From Propionispora vibrioides (GTDB taxonomy: Bacteria; Bacillota; Negativicutes; Propionisporales; Propionisporaceae), in assembly GCF_900110485.1 (NCBI RefSeq), contig NZ_FODY01000032.1:1-39044 (forward strand): 39,044 nt of DNA, given 5' to 3'. Numbering within the stretch: position 1 is the first letter of the stretch; every line of letters begins with the position of its first letter. This document shows, piece after piece, positions 18,031 through 25,636 of this stretch. The notes beneath the pieces are model-generated. The model was not told the origin of the DNA. It worked only from the letters and a program-made list of their open reading frames with translations, and did no database searches. The translations under genes were made by a program, and so were the position numbers.

Positions 18031-18429
18031 TTACATTTCAGCTAGTAATTTGTCCTCTTTTAGGATATGGGTTATAAGCCAATCACACACAAAATACAAT
18101 ATCTCGTTAAGATATTTGTTTTGTTCATTATCAATCTTGGAATAATCAACTGCGTTAATCTTTTCTATAAAATCCTGATGCATCACTTTATGAGAAAAAA
18201 ACTTTTTATAACCGTTCTTCAGCATGTAGTCTTCTTCCATCTTGAAATGGTAAATCGTATATTCTTTTAATTCCGTTATTATTGCCACGATACCATCATA
18301 CTTGTCGGTAATAAATTCGTCACACAGTAATTCTTGTATGCGATTCACAATTTCAAATAACTTCATATGTTGTTTATCGACCTCAGGAATACCAATACTG
18401 TATTCGTCTTTCCACTTTGCAATTGCCAT
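18031..18429 (-). CDS. Bacteriohemerythrin
   Basis: 132 residues, a single-domain hemerythrin that binds O2 at a non-heme di-iron site. All seven ligands are seen: His21 (DKQH), His61, Glu65 (YHFKMEED), His80 and His84 (SHKVMHQDF), His121 and Asp126 (THILKED). The conserved opening W-x-EYSIGIPEVDKQH is present. AAAGGAGGAG lies 8 bases before the ATG at 18429; the ATG at 18456 is upstream of that site and is rejected. In anaerobes and microaerophiles such proteins store, deliver or sense oxygen; three neighbouring chemoreceptors make a redox-taxis link conceivable but unproven. Positions 18430-18690 show no gene. Confidence 0.93.
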   Translation of the reverse strand: MAIAKWKDEYSIGIPEVDKQHMKLFEIVNRIQELLCDEFITDKYDGIVAIITELKEYTIYHFKMEEDYMLKNGYKKFFSHKVMHQDFIEKINAVDYSKIDNEQNKYLNEILYFVCDWLITHILKEDKLLAEM

Positions 18430-18690
18430 AACCGCCACTCCTCCTTTTTTCAACATTTCGCGACAAATTCCACATATCCTTCTTGATAAAAAGCAACGTT
18501 TACCAATACTTACAGAATTATTCCATACAGGTTTCTTTCATCGTTACGCTGCTATTTATCACGACGCCACATCTTACAAACTATATATCAGTTTGATGAC
18601 CCTCCCCGCAAGAAAACCTTTTTTCCTGCCGTTACTGTGACTGTGATTTCCGGGCTTCTTGCAGCTTAGATCTATCACCCATTCAAGGCA

Positions 18691-18727
18691 ATAAAAAAGA
18701 AAGCTTTTACCCGACAGGTAAAAGCTC
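18691..18727 (-). terminator. Terminator of the galactitol-type PTS operon
   Basis: AGCTTTTACC (18702-18711) and GGTAAAAGCT (18717-18726) form a perfect 10-bp stem with a 5-base loop. On the minus strand it is followed by TTCTTTTTTATT. It lies 15 bases past the stop of the last operon gene. Confidence 0.85.
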
Positions 18728-18741
18728 TTTGCCTAGCTACA

Positions 18742-19371
18742 TTAATCTTCCATTAGTTTACGAATTCTTCCGGCTTCTTCCATAGGATTTTCAGATTTCA
18801 AGATTCCGCCTCCAACAATTAAAATATCCGGCTGCCGGGCTATATACTGGCCAACCGTTTTGCTATTGATACCACCGGCCACCGCAACCTGACAAGACTT
18901 CACATGTTTTTGGATTTCAATCAAATCATCCAGCGGAGTCCTTCCCATGGCCTGTTGATCCACCCCGGTGTGTACAGCAATGACATCTACGCCCAGCGCT
19001 TCTATAACCGGAACCCGTGCAGCCAAATCGGGGATGCAAATCATATCCACCATGACCTTTTTTCCATATTTTTTTGCTTCATTCACACACTCTTTTATTG
19101 TTAAATCATCCGTGACGCCTAAAACCGTTACATATTCCGCACCAACCTCATAGGCCAATCGCGCCTCATAAGCCCCTGCATCCATGATTTTTGCATCGCA
19201 TAGAATTTTCAGTTCAGGAAATTTTTTGTGAATCTGTCTGATGGCATCCCTTCCGGCGTCTATAAGAAGCGGGGTCCCCACTTCAACAATGTCAACATAA
19301 GGAGCTAACGTCTCCAGTGCTGTTAGCGCTTCTTCCACATTAAGCTCATCGATAGCCAATTGTAACTTCAT
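18742..19371 (-). CDS. hxlA: 3-hexulose-6-phosphate synthase (OMPDC superfamily)
   Basis: 209 residues, the full length of HPS, which condenses formaldehyde with ribulose 5-phosphate to D-arabino-3-hexulose 6-phosphate or does the reverse. The Asp-Lys-Asp active-site motif is DAKIMDAGAYEA; also conserved are the QLAIDELN start, VEVGTP, VDMICI, VHTGVDQQ and VAGGIN. This pattern is closer to HPS than to the related 3-keto-L-gulonate-6-phosphate decarboxylase (UlaD). GAGGGGA precedes the ATG. It is the last gene of a PTS polyol operon, and no 6-phospho-3-hexuloisomerase (HxlB) lies beside it, which is unusual. It may work in the cleavage direction or on a different ketose phosphate. Confidence 0.85.
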   Translation of the reverse strand: MKLQLAIDELNVEEALTALETLAPYVDIVEVGTPLLIDAGRDAIRQIHKKFPELKILCDAKIMDAGAYEARLAYEVGAEYVTVLGVTDDLTIKECVNEAKKYGKKVMVDMICIPDLAARVPVIEALGVDVIAVHTGVDQQAMGRTPLDDLIEIQKHVKSCQVAVAGGINSKTVGQYIARQPDILIVGGGILKSENPMEEAGRIRKLMED

Positions 19372-19416
19372 ATTCTTCCCCTCTCAAATAAATTTGTACG
19401 GTACTTTCCATTTCGA

Positions 19417-20463
19417 TTACGGATGAAGGATGACTTTGCCAAACAGTTCCTTTCTTTCCATCAACTTTTCAAAAACCTCCGGACCTTTGCTTAAAGGCAA
19501 CCGGTGCGTGATGATCTCCTCGGTGTTAATCTTTCCTTCGGCAAAAAAATGAACGCTATCAGACCATTCTTTACCGGGAAAGGGTGCCGAAACATTACTC
19601 CACGATCCCCAAACCGTTAATTCACTTCTTAATATTTTTTCAAAATAATATCGCTTCACCGTAACATCACCATAAGGAATACCTAAGAAAACAACGCCGC
19701 CACCCTTTTTAGCATAGGCAAATACCTGGGATGCCGTTATGGGAGATCCTGCGGCCTCAATGACGAGATCTGCTTTTAATCCTTCGGAATGCTGTAAAAT
19801 AACCGCTTCCGTATCTTCCTGTAAAGAATTGATAATTACATCTGCCCCAAGTCTTTTTGCTATCGCCAGTTTGGCATCGTCAATATCAATGGCTATTACT
19901 TTTTTAGCTCCAAAAACCTTAACCCATTGAATGGCAAGTAACCCTAACGATCCACCGGCTCCAACTACCGCAACGGTATCACCCACCGACAGGGAAGTTC
20001 TATATAATCCATGAAGAACTACAGTGGAAGGCTCCATCAAAGCTGCCGCATCAAACGAAAGGGTATCAGGAATCGGCACAAGGTTTTGCGAAGGCAGGCA
20101 GATATATTCCGCAAAGGCACCTGGACGTTTTGCACCAATAGCAGTATTAAAGTCGCTCCGGTTATATTCCCCTTTTTTATAATAGTAGTCTTCTCCGTCA
20201 AAGACAACCGGGCAACCGGCCACTCTGTCGCCCTTGGCAACGTTGGTAACTGCGATACCTGCCTCAACCACTTCTCCGGAAAATTCATGGCCCCAAATCA
20301 TTCCCGGAATATAAGGGCCTAACAGCTTATATCTGGATATATCCGAGCCGCATATCCCTGCTGCCTTAACTTTTACAATAACATCATTCGCACTCTGAAT
20401 GACCGGATTTTCAGCTTGTTCAAACCGGATATCCCGAACCCCGTACAGTTTTAAAGCATCCAT
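19417..20463 (-). CDS. Zinc-type polyol-phosphate dehydrogenase (GatD-like)
   Basis: 348 residues of the medium-chain dehydrogenase family, most like galactitol-1-phosphate 5-dehydrogenase. Catalytic zinc ligands are Cys38 (GICGSD), His59-Glu60 (GHEFSG) and probably Glu144 (MEPSTV). The NAD(P) motif GAGGSLG is at 168-174. The LTVWGSWSNVSAPFPGKEW segment near the C-terminus is shared with GatD. The structural-zinc lobe (about 82-103) keeps one Cys (Cys84) of the usual four, so that zinc should be absent. It probably oxidises the polyol phosphate delivered by the adjoining PTS to a ketose phosphate. GGGGTGA lies before the ATG, 11 bases after the epimerase. Confidence 0.87.
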   Translation of the reverse strand: MDALKLYGVRDIRFEQAENPVIQSANDVIVKVKAAGICGSDISRYKLLGPYIPGMIWGHEFSGEVVEAGIAVTNVAKGDRVAGCPVVFDGEDYYYKKGEYNRSDFNTAIGAKRPGAFAEYICLPSQNLVPIPDTLSFDAAALMEPSTVVLHGLYRTSLSVGDTVAVVGAGGSLGLLAIQWVKVFGAKKVIAIDIDDAKLAIAKRLGADVIINSLQEDTEAVILQHSEGLKADLVIEAAGSPITASQVFAYAKKGGGVVFLGIPYGDVTVKRYYFEKILRSELTVWGSWSNVSAPFPGKEWSDSVHFFAEGKINTEEIITHRLPLSKGPEVFEKLMERKELFGKVILHP

Positions 20464-20474
20464 AGTATCACCCC

Positions 20475-21125
20475 TTATAATCTGTTAAGTGCATCTTGCA
20501 ATGTGGACATATTTTTCTGCTTATCTCCTTCAAATAAATAGCTGCCCACCACGAACATAGACGCACCTGCATCAAATGCTTTTTTTATTCTTTGCGGATT
20601 CATCCGCCCGTCAATCTCAATGGCAATATTACGATCAGCAATAATATCGCTTGTTTCTTTGATTTTCTGATAAATAGTATTAATAAACTCCTGATTCCAA
20701 TGTCCCGGATTAATCGACATAAGCAAAACGAAATCTATCTCTTCAACCAGGTATTTTAAAACTTCAGGCGAAGTTCCCGGATTAAGGGCAATGCCGGCTT
20801 TAACTCCCCGTTTTCTGATACTTTTCACCACTTCATGAATATGCTGTGTTGCTTCATAATGAACGGAAATTAAGTCTGCTCCGGCATCTATCACCCTGTC
20901 AATGATCCGTTCCGGTTTATTAACCATCAGATGAACGTCCAGGCTCAGGGAAGTATTCTTTTTGATTTTTGCAATTTGATCAGGGCCAAATGCGATATTC
21001 GGCACATAATTTCCGTCCATCATATCCACATGTAAAACTTCTATATGATTATTTTCTAAAAAGGTTATATCGCCAATCAGATTTACTATATCCGCATTAA
21101 AAATAGAAGGAATTATCTTTGCCAT
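20475..21125 (-). CDS. Ribulose-phosphate 3-epimerase-like enzyme
   Basis: 216 residues, a TIM-barrel of the Rpe/AlsE family that inverts C3 of a ketose phosphate. Conserved: PSIFNAD near the N-terminus, VLHVDMMDGNYVPNIAFGP (metal ligands His and Asp, general acid/base Asp), DVHLMV (His) and EIDGRM (Asp). The phosphate loop, usually NPGFGGQ, reads NPGHWNQ, and the C-terminal FVVGSYLFEGD replaces the usual GSAIF. These differences suggest a substrate other than ribulose 5-phosphate, for example a ketohexose phosphate as in AlsE. GGAG lies before the ATG. An intercistronic region of 138 bases separates it from the EIIC gene. Confidence 0.82.
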   Translation of the reverse strand: MAKIIPSIFNADIVNLIGDITFLENNHIEVLHVDMMDGNYVPNIAFGPDQIAKIKKNTSLSLDVHLMVNKPERIIDRVIDAGADLISVHYEATQHIHEVVKSIRKRGVKAGIALNPGTSPEVLKYLVEEIDFVLLMSINPGHWNQEFINTIYQKIKETSDIIADRNIAIEIDGRMNPQRIKKAFDAGASMFVVGSYLFEGDKQKNMSTLQDALNRL

Positions 21126-21151
21126 ATCCTTGTCTCCTGTTTAAATTTAAT

Positions 21152-21247
21152 CAGGTATGCATCTGCCTTGCTTATTAATTGAAAATATGAAATTTTCAAT
21201 TTTTACGGGTTGCATTTTTATAGTCGGCATACCTGTTTACGGTATGC
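21152..21247 (-). promoter_or_regulatory. Structured intercistronic RNA with alternative pairings between EIIC and epimerase genes
   Basis: In minus-strand order: A = GCATACC (21247-21241), B = CAGGTATGC (21235-21227), C = GCATACCTG (21160-21152). B can pair with A (7-bp stem, 7-base loop) or with C (9-bp stem), but not both. Inside the B:C loop lies a 10-bp hairpin AATTGAAAAT/ATTTTCAATT (21177-21201). C ends ~26 bases before the epimerase start. The layout resembles an attenuator or processing site; it matches no riboswitch class that I know. Confidence 0.45.
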
Positions 21248-21263
21248 ATTCAACCGGCTGCCA

Positions 21264-22520
21264 TCAATGAAGAACCGAACTAAACCAGTAGATAATTACA
21301 CCCCAAATAGGTGAACCCACCGATACATCTGTGCCCAATCCGGTAATACTTAACCCGGCCGCTTTCAACATCGCCGTAGCTCCGGGTGCGACATAGGCGC
21401 AGGTATACATGGAGATAACGCAATAGGTAAGTGTCGAAATGACCGATCTAACCAAATTACCATTGCTGGCAAGAGTACAAACCACGGCAAAGTAGCAAAC
21501 GGAGGTCAACATGCCTACCGGGAAAAACTGAACCCCCGGCAGAATCAGCGCAAACAAAATGACAAACGGTATCGTAATAACTGTTGTTGTAATGGTGGTA
21601 GGATCACCCAAACCAAGCGCCACGTCCATACCAATAGTTAATTCTTTTTCCTTATCCAGCTTTTTCTTCATAAAACTATTAGCTGCTTTGCCAACAGGAG
21701 ACAGGCCTTCCATCATGATGCTAACCATCTTGGGCATCAAAAGCATGACCCCGGCAACACCGATCCCCATGGTGACAACACCGGAAAAGCCCTGTTTTGT
21801 CAATACACCGAGTAAGCCGCCAACAAATAGTCCGATAATAATAGGATCACCGATAATTCCCAATCTTTTATTTACGTTCTCTATACTCAAGTCCACTTTA
21901 TTCAACCCTGGTATTAAATCAATAATCTTATTAATAAGCAAGGCTACCGGAAATGTCCACGCAATTAAATTAACGGTTGTGCAGGTAGTCCCTTCAAGTC
22001 CGAAATATCTTTGCCAGACAGGAGCTAATTTATCGCCCACAAACAACGCAATCACCGACATCAAAATAGTAACCAAAAAGCCCGCTATAGCACTATTAAA
22101 CAACACATAAGTTAAGAAGCCCGGAATCAGAAAGTGCATGTAGTTCCATATATCAATATTCATGGTTTTTACTGCCCCGAATTTAATAAGTGCCAAATTA
22201 ATAAACAGGCCCACCGGAATTGCCAGCGCAGCAAAAGGAGCCATCCAGGAAGCGGCACCGACTGCTGCCCAGCCGATATCAACAATGGTATACCCCGATC
22301 CCAGTTTCTGATAATACGCAACAGCCGGTTCTAACGTAGTCGTTAATAAAGTTACAATTAATCCTAACCCCAGGAACCCTAACCCAACCGTTAAACCTGA
22401 TTTAACTGCATCACTTAATTTCATTCTGAAAAACAGGCCTAATCCGCAGATGATAATTGGTAAAATAGCCTTAGCACCTAGCCCTAGAATTTGCTGAATA
22501 CCTGCCAATAGTGTCTCCAA
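21264..22520 (-). CDS. gatC: PTS galactitol-family EIIC
   Basis: 418 residues, an integral membrane PTS permease of the GatC type with ten or more hydrophobic spans. Diagnostic stretches are the N-terminal LGAKAILPIIICGLGLFFRMK, the GDPTTITTTVITIP loop and the DVSVGSPIWGVIIYW end. Translation starts at TTG with GGAGAGGG six bases upstream; no ATG is available there. EIIB lies 78 bases upstream on the same transcript. The family covers galactitol and several other polyols and pentitols, so the symbol states the family and not a proven substrate. Confidence 0.92.
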   Translation of the reverse strand: METLLAGIQQILGLGAKAILPIIICGLGLFFRMKLSDAVKSGLTVGLGFLGLGLIVTLLTTTLEPAVAYYQKLGSGYTIVDIGWAAVGAASWMAPFAALAIPVGLFINLALIKFGAVKTMNIDIWNYMHFLIPGFLTYVLFNSAIAGFLVTILMSVIALFVGDKLAPVWQRYFGLEGTTCTTVNLIAWTFPVALLINKIIDLIPGLNKVDLSIENVNKRLGIIGDPIIIGLFVGGLLGVLTKQGFSGVVTMGIGVAGVMLLMPKMVSIMMEGLSPVGKAANSFMKKKLDKEKELTIGMDVALGLGDPTTITTTVITIPFVILFALILPGVQFFPVGMLTSVCYFAVVCTLASNGNLVRSVISTLTYCVISMYTCAYVAPGATAMLKAAGLSITGLGTDVSVGSPIWGVIIYWFSSVLH

Positions 22521-22598
22521 AATAATCCCTCTCCTTTGTTTTATTTTTATATGATAAAAGTAAAGTAAGAATCCGGAAAATCGTATAGGCGCAAGTTT

Positions 22599-22898
22599 TT
22601 ACAACCGTTCATAAATATCCGAAATCATTTTCCCTACCTTTTCTCTCAAAGCATCCTCATTAATCCCTGTAATAAAACCAGTGAGACTCATATGGGGCAA
22701 TTCAGTTTTTCCCGTATAATTATTGGTTGTAAAAATAATATCCACACTTTTTTCGAAAGAAGCGATTTCGGTCATGCTGCACTTAACAATCTCATAGGCA
22801 ATCTTTAACTCCCGGCAGATCTCTTTTACTGCATCAGCCGCAATCGTGGATGTGGCAATCCCGCTGCCACAGGCAATCAAAATTTTAATTTTAGCCAT
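22599..22898 (-). CDS. gatB: PTS galactitol-family EIIB
   Basis: About 99 residues, a cytoplasmic EIIB-Gat domain. The phosphorylated Cys lies in ILIACGSGIATST, near residue 10, as in GatB and SgaB/UlaB proteins; TTNNYTG occupies the usual mid-domain loop. Four in-frame ATGs lie within 18 bases (22916, 22907, 22904, 22898). I favour 22898 because it begins at MAKIKILIACG, the normal family start, with AAAAGG upstream; 22916 is the alternative. It comes 26 bases after EIIA. Confidence 0.88.
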   Translation of the reverse strand: MAKIKILIACGSGIATSTIAADAVKEICRELKIAYEIVKCSMTEIASFEKSVDIIFTTNNYTGKTELPHMSLTGFITGINEDALREKVGKMISDIYERL

Positions 22899-22924
22899 TT
22901 TCATCATCCTTTTCATTATATTTT

Positions 22925-23404
22925 TTATTTGACATTCTCGGACAAAGGCTGAGTTTTTGTTAATAAACCGGCAATTTGATCAGGCGATGAAGTTTTTTTC
23001 ATTTCTAAAATCAAATGTTTATTTTGAATAATCGTAATCACTTCCTTTAAGACTTTTAAATGGTCCTGATCATTGTTCATTCCTAAAAAAAACACATATT
23101 CCACCGGTAACTCTATCTGAGGATCATCCATTTTATTCATCGTAACAGGCTTTTCCAGAACAACGACACTAATAAATTCCTTTCTTATATTCCCGCATTC
23201 ACTGTGAGGTATGGCTACGTAATAGTCTTCCATATCCAAACCTGTAGGAAATTTAATTTCCCGCGCGATGAGACTTTCATAATATGTCTCCGTAACAAAA
23301 TTCTTATTGTACAAACTTTGCGCTACTGTTTTAAATAGATCTTCTTTGTCTGCAAATGATTTATTTACCCAGATAAGCTCCGGATAAACATATCGATTAA
23401 TCAT
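22925..23404 (-). CDS. PTS fructose/galactitol-type EIIA
   Basis: 159 residues, a single EIIA domain of the PTS_EIIA_2 (fructose/mannitol/galactitol) family. The active His lies in VAIPHSECG, and EREI-like REIKFPTGL before it is the conserved substrate-proximal loop. AAGGAG lies well placed before the ATG. It is the first structural gene after the PRD activator and accepts phosphate from HPr for the EIIB/EIIC pair downstream. The 129-base gap upstream probably carries the operon promoter, although I could not fix -35/-10 boxes there. Confidence 0.9.
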   Translation of the reverse strand: MINRYVYPELIWVNKSFADKEDLFKTVAQSLYNKNFVTETYYESLIAREIKFPTGLDMEDYYVAIPHSECGNIRKEFISVVVLEKPVTMNKMDDPQIELPVEYVFFLGMNNDQDHLKVLKEVITIIQNKHLILEMKKTSSPDQIAGLLTKTQPLSENVK

Positions 23405-23533
23405 AATAGATGATCTCCTTTTTCTTTTGTAATTTATCTATAAGGTTTTCTAGTACTCTGTCATTGGATAAGGTTTGCAAGAATGTTTAAGTGCCTCAGC
23501 GTACTAGCCTCACAAGATTGCCAAAATACCTGT

Positions 23534-25453
23534 CTAAACCATGAATTTTTCAGCTAATTTTTTGGTGAAATGATAATAAGACGGATCTTTTAATATGGCT
23601 TGTACCCCGTTTTCCTTAACCAAAAATTTAACCAACTTAGGAAAGAATATATCCCATACTTCAAAGAATTCTTTTGCCACATTGATCAGCAATACGATCT
23701 GCACACGCTTTTCATTCCAAATAATCGGCTCTTTTAATATTAAAACCGGGATAATAGTTTTATTCAGATCATTATGCAAAGAATGAGGAATTGCCAGTAA
23801 ATTACTTAATTCCGTAGAACACAGTTGTTCCCGTTCTTTGACGGAAGCTTTTCCTATCTCATTCATCATTCCTTTTTGCACCATTTGATCGGTCATGAAT
23901 TCTAAAACGTCCCATTTATTGGTAAAATCCATTTGTGGATAAAAAAACTCTTTACGGAAAAGCTCCAGAATCAGATCATTATGAAAAGCTTCCCTGTCCA
24001 AGACCTTTTTCTCAATTAAAGCGATTTCATCCATGTTTAACAAAGATTTAAGGTTTATTATTTTGTCTGATTTTATTTGCGGAAAAGGAATTGTCGTTAA
24101 AACCAGATCCACAGAGTTTATTACAGCTTCCGTTAATTTATAACCCGGTATGGTATCTATCACTTGTATCCGGTCTTTAAAATACTCTTGAATTCGTGCT
24201 TTCACTAACACTGACGTGCCAATACCCGTTCCACAGACAAGAACTGCCTTTTTTGCAGCAACATAATGAGCATCCCCTCTTCGGCTAAGACCGGCGCCAA
24301 AATGTATGGCAATGTACCCAATTTCATTTTCATTGACTTTAATATTTCTTTCCTGTTCAATCACCTTTGCTGCGATAGCCGCAATTTGAAAAGCAAGGGG
24401 ATATTCTTTTTTTATTACATCCAACGCTTCATTACGAATATTCATGTGATTCTGCAAGCGTTTTATAGCAATATCAAGATGCAGGGAAAGCCAATGAATC
24501 AAGGTTTCATCCTGGGAAAAATTAATACCGCAGATTGTATTGACCGTATTCATTATTTTTTGAACCAACTGCTCCAAATTCATATCCAACTGAACAGTTT
24601 CAAGCTCAAAGTATTTTTTACTGGTAATAATATGTTGTGCCAGATAGCACGTTTCATTTAGGTCAATATGCACCTCAAAATGCCGGTTAATTTCCCGGAC
24701 AATATACTGCGCAACCTGAAACTCTTTAGTTGAAGCAATCTGCTTCAGTTGCTCTTCTTCATAATGAATCAGTTGTCCAGCCCCGGCACGTTTTATTAAA
24801 ATTGCAATATGGATTAATAAATTATCAATAGACAAATCTGTCAAGCCCAGCATATTGTGATCAAGCGCTTGCATTACAATATGCTTCATTCCGGCTATAT
24901 CGATATGAGTAAAGATAGTCTGATAATATTGCTGCAAGCCGTCTTTATATTTTGTAGAAATATATTCGGAAATGGCATAGCGAATTTGCTGTTCATTCCC
25001 ACAGATTTTCATGCCGCGATTTTTATAATTAACAATCTTCAACTGATATTTATATAAATACTTTTCCACATCTTTAAGATGGCTTTTTAAAGTAGAAAGA
25101 CTGATATACAGCTTCTCCGACAGTTCCATTTGCGAAATACAAGTGTCATGCAAACTGTTAAGGATGAGTTGTTCTAACATGTAAAATATAATTTGTTCGC
25201 TTTCGTTCTTTTGATCTAGTTGCTTTCTTATTACACCAAACTTTTTTTCATCTAACACTTCTAACGAATAGCCGTTTTTAACTGAGGAATGTAATATGCA
25301 GCCGTTAAGTTCCATATTGGCCTGAATATATTTAATATCCCGTCTGATTGTGCGTTCGGAAACACCAATGAGCTTTGCCAGTTCATTCCCTGACAACCCC
25401 TGATTATGTTCTAATAATAAGGATATAATCTGCGAGTCTCTTGCCTGTAACAT
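23534..25453 (-). CDS. PRD-containing transcriptional activator (MtlR/LicR type)
   Basis: 639 residues. An N-terminal DeoR-type helix-turn-helix (ELAKLIGVSERTIRRDIKYIQ) and a second HTH (~100-160) come first. Then PRD1 with His215 and His274, PRD2 with His325 and His384, an EIIB-Gat-like domain with Cys407 (VLVCGTGIGTS), and an EIIA domain with His557 (LLAIPHSLHND). This is the MtlR/LicR/ManR-type activator layout, in which HPr and the EII proteins phosphorylate several of these residues to tie activity to sugar flow. It is the obvious regulator of the galactitol-type operon 129 bases downstream. AGAGG lies 8 bases before the ATG at 25453; GTG at 25462 and ATG at 25459 lie too close to it. 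Confidence 0.92.
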   Translation of the reverse strand: MLQARDSQIISLLLEHNQGLSGNELAKLIGVSERTIRRDIKYIQANMELNGCILHSSVKNGYSLEVLDEKKFGVIRKQLDQKNESEQIIFYMLEQLILNSLHDTCISQMELSEKLYISLSTLKSHLKDVEKYLYKYQLKIVNYKNRGMKICGNEQQIRYAISEYISTKYKDGLQQYYQTIFTHIDIAGMKHIVMQALDHNMLGLTDLSIDNLLIHIAILIKRAGAGQLIHYEEEQLKQIASTKEFQVAQYIVREINRHFEVHIDLNETCYLAQHIITSKKYFELETVQLDMNLEQLVQKIMNTVNTICGINFSQDETLIHWLSLHLDIAIKRLQNHMNIRNEALDVIKKEYPLAFQIAAIAAKVIEQERNIKVNENEIGYIAIHFGAGLSRRGDAHYVAAKKAVLVCGTGIGTSVLVKARIQEYFKDRIQVIDTIPGYKLTEAVINSVDLVLTTIPFPQIKSDKIINLKSLLNMDEIALIEKKVLDREAFHNDLILELFRKEFFYPQMDFTNKWDVLEFMTDQMVQKGMMNEIGKASVKEREQLCSTELSNLLAIPHSLHNDLNKTIIPVLILKEPIIWNEKRVQIVLLINVAKEFFEVWDIFFPKLVKFLVKENGVQAILKDPSYYHFTKKLAEKFMV

Positions 25454-25502
25454 ATCCATCACCTCTAAATTAATTTAATTGTAGCAACAGAGTATTAAGC
25501 AG

Positions 25503-25546
25503 CATAGCCATAATATGTCCGGCAAAGCGGACATATTATGGCTATG
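25503..25546. repeat. 19-bp perfect inverted repeat upstream of the PRD activator
   Basis: CATAGCCATAATATGTCCG (25503-25521) and its exact complement (25528-25546) flank a 6-base GCAAAG. Neither strand has a T-tract after it. It lies 50 bases upstream of the activator start and 90 bases past the antiporter stop, so it may be an operator, a weak terminator or an mRNA end structure. Confidence 0.6.
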
Positions 25547-25636
25547 TGTTATTAACTCTTAAATTAGAATGGGTTAGTATTTCTGTAGATTTGCCGAAAA
25601 CCAATGCCGGGCCGCAAACCCGCGCATTCCCCCGGG

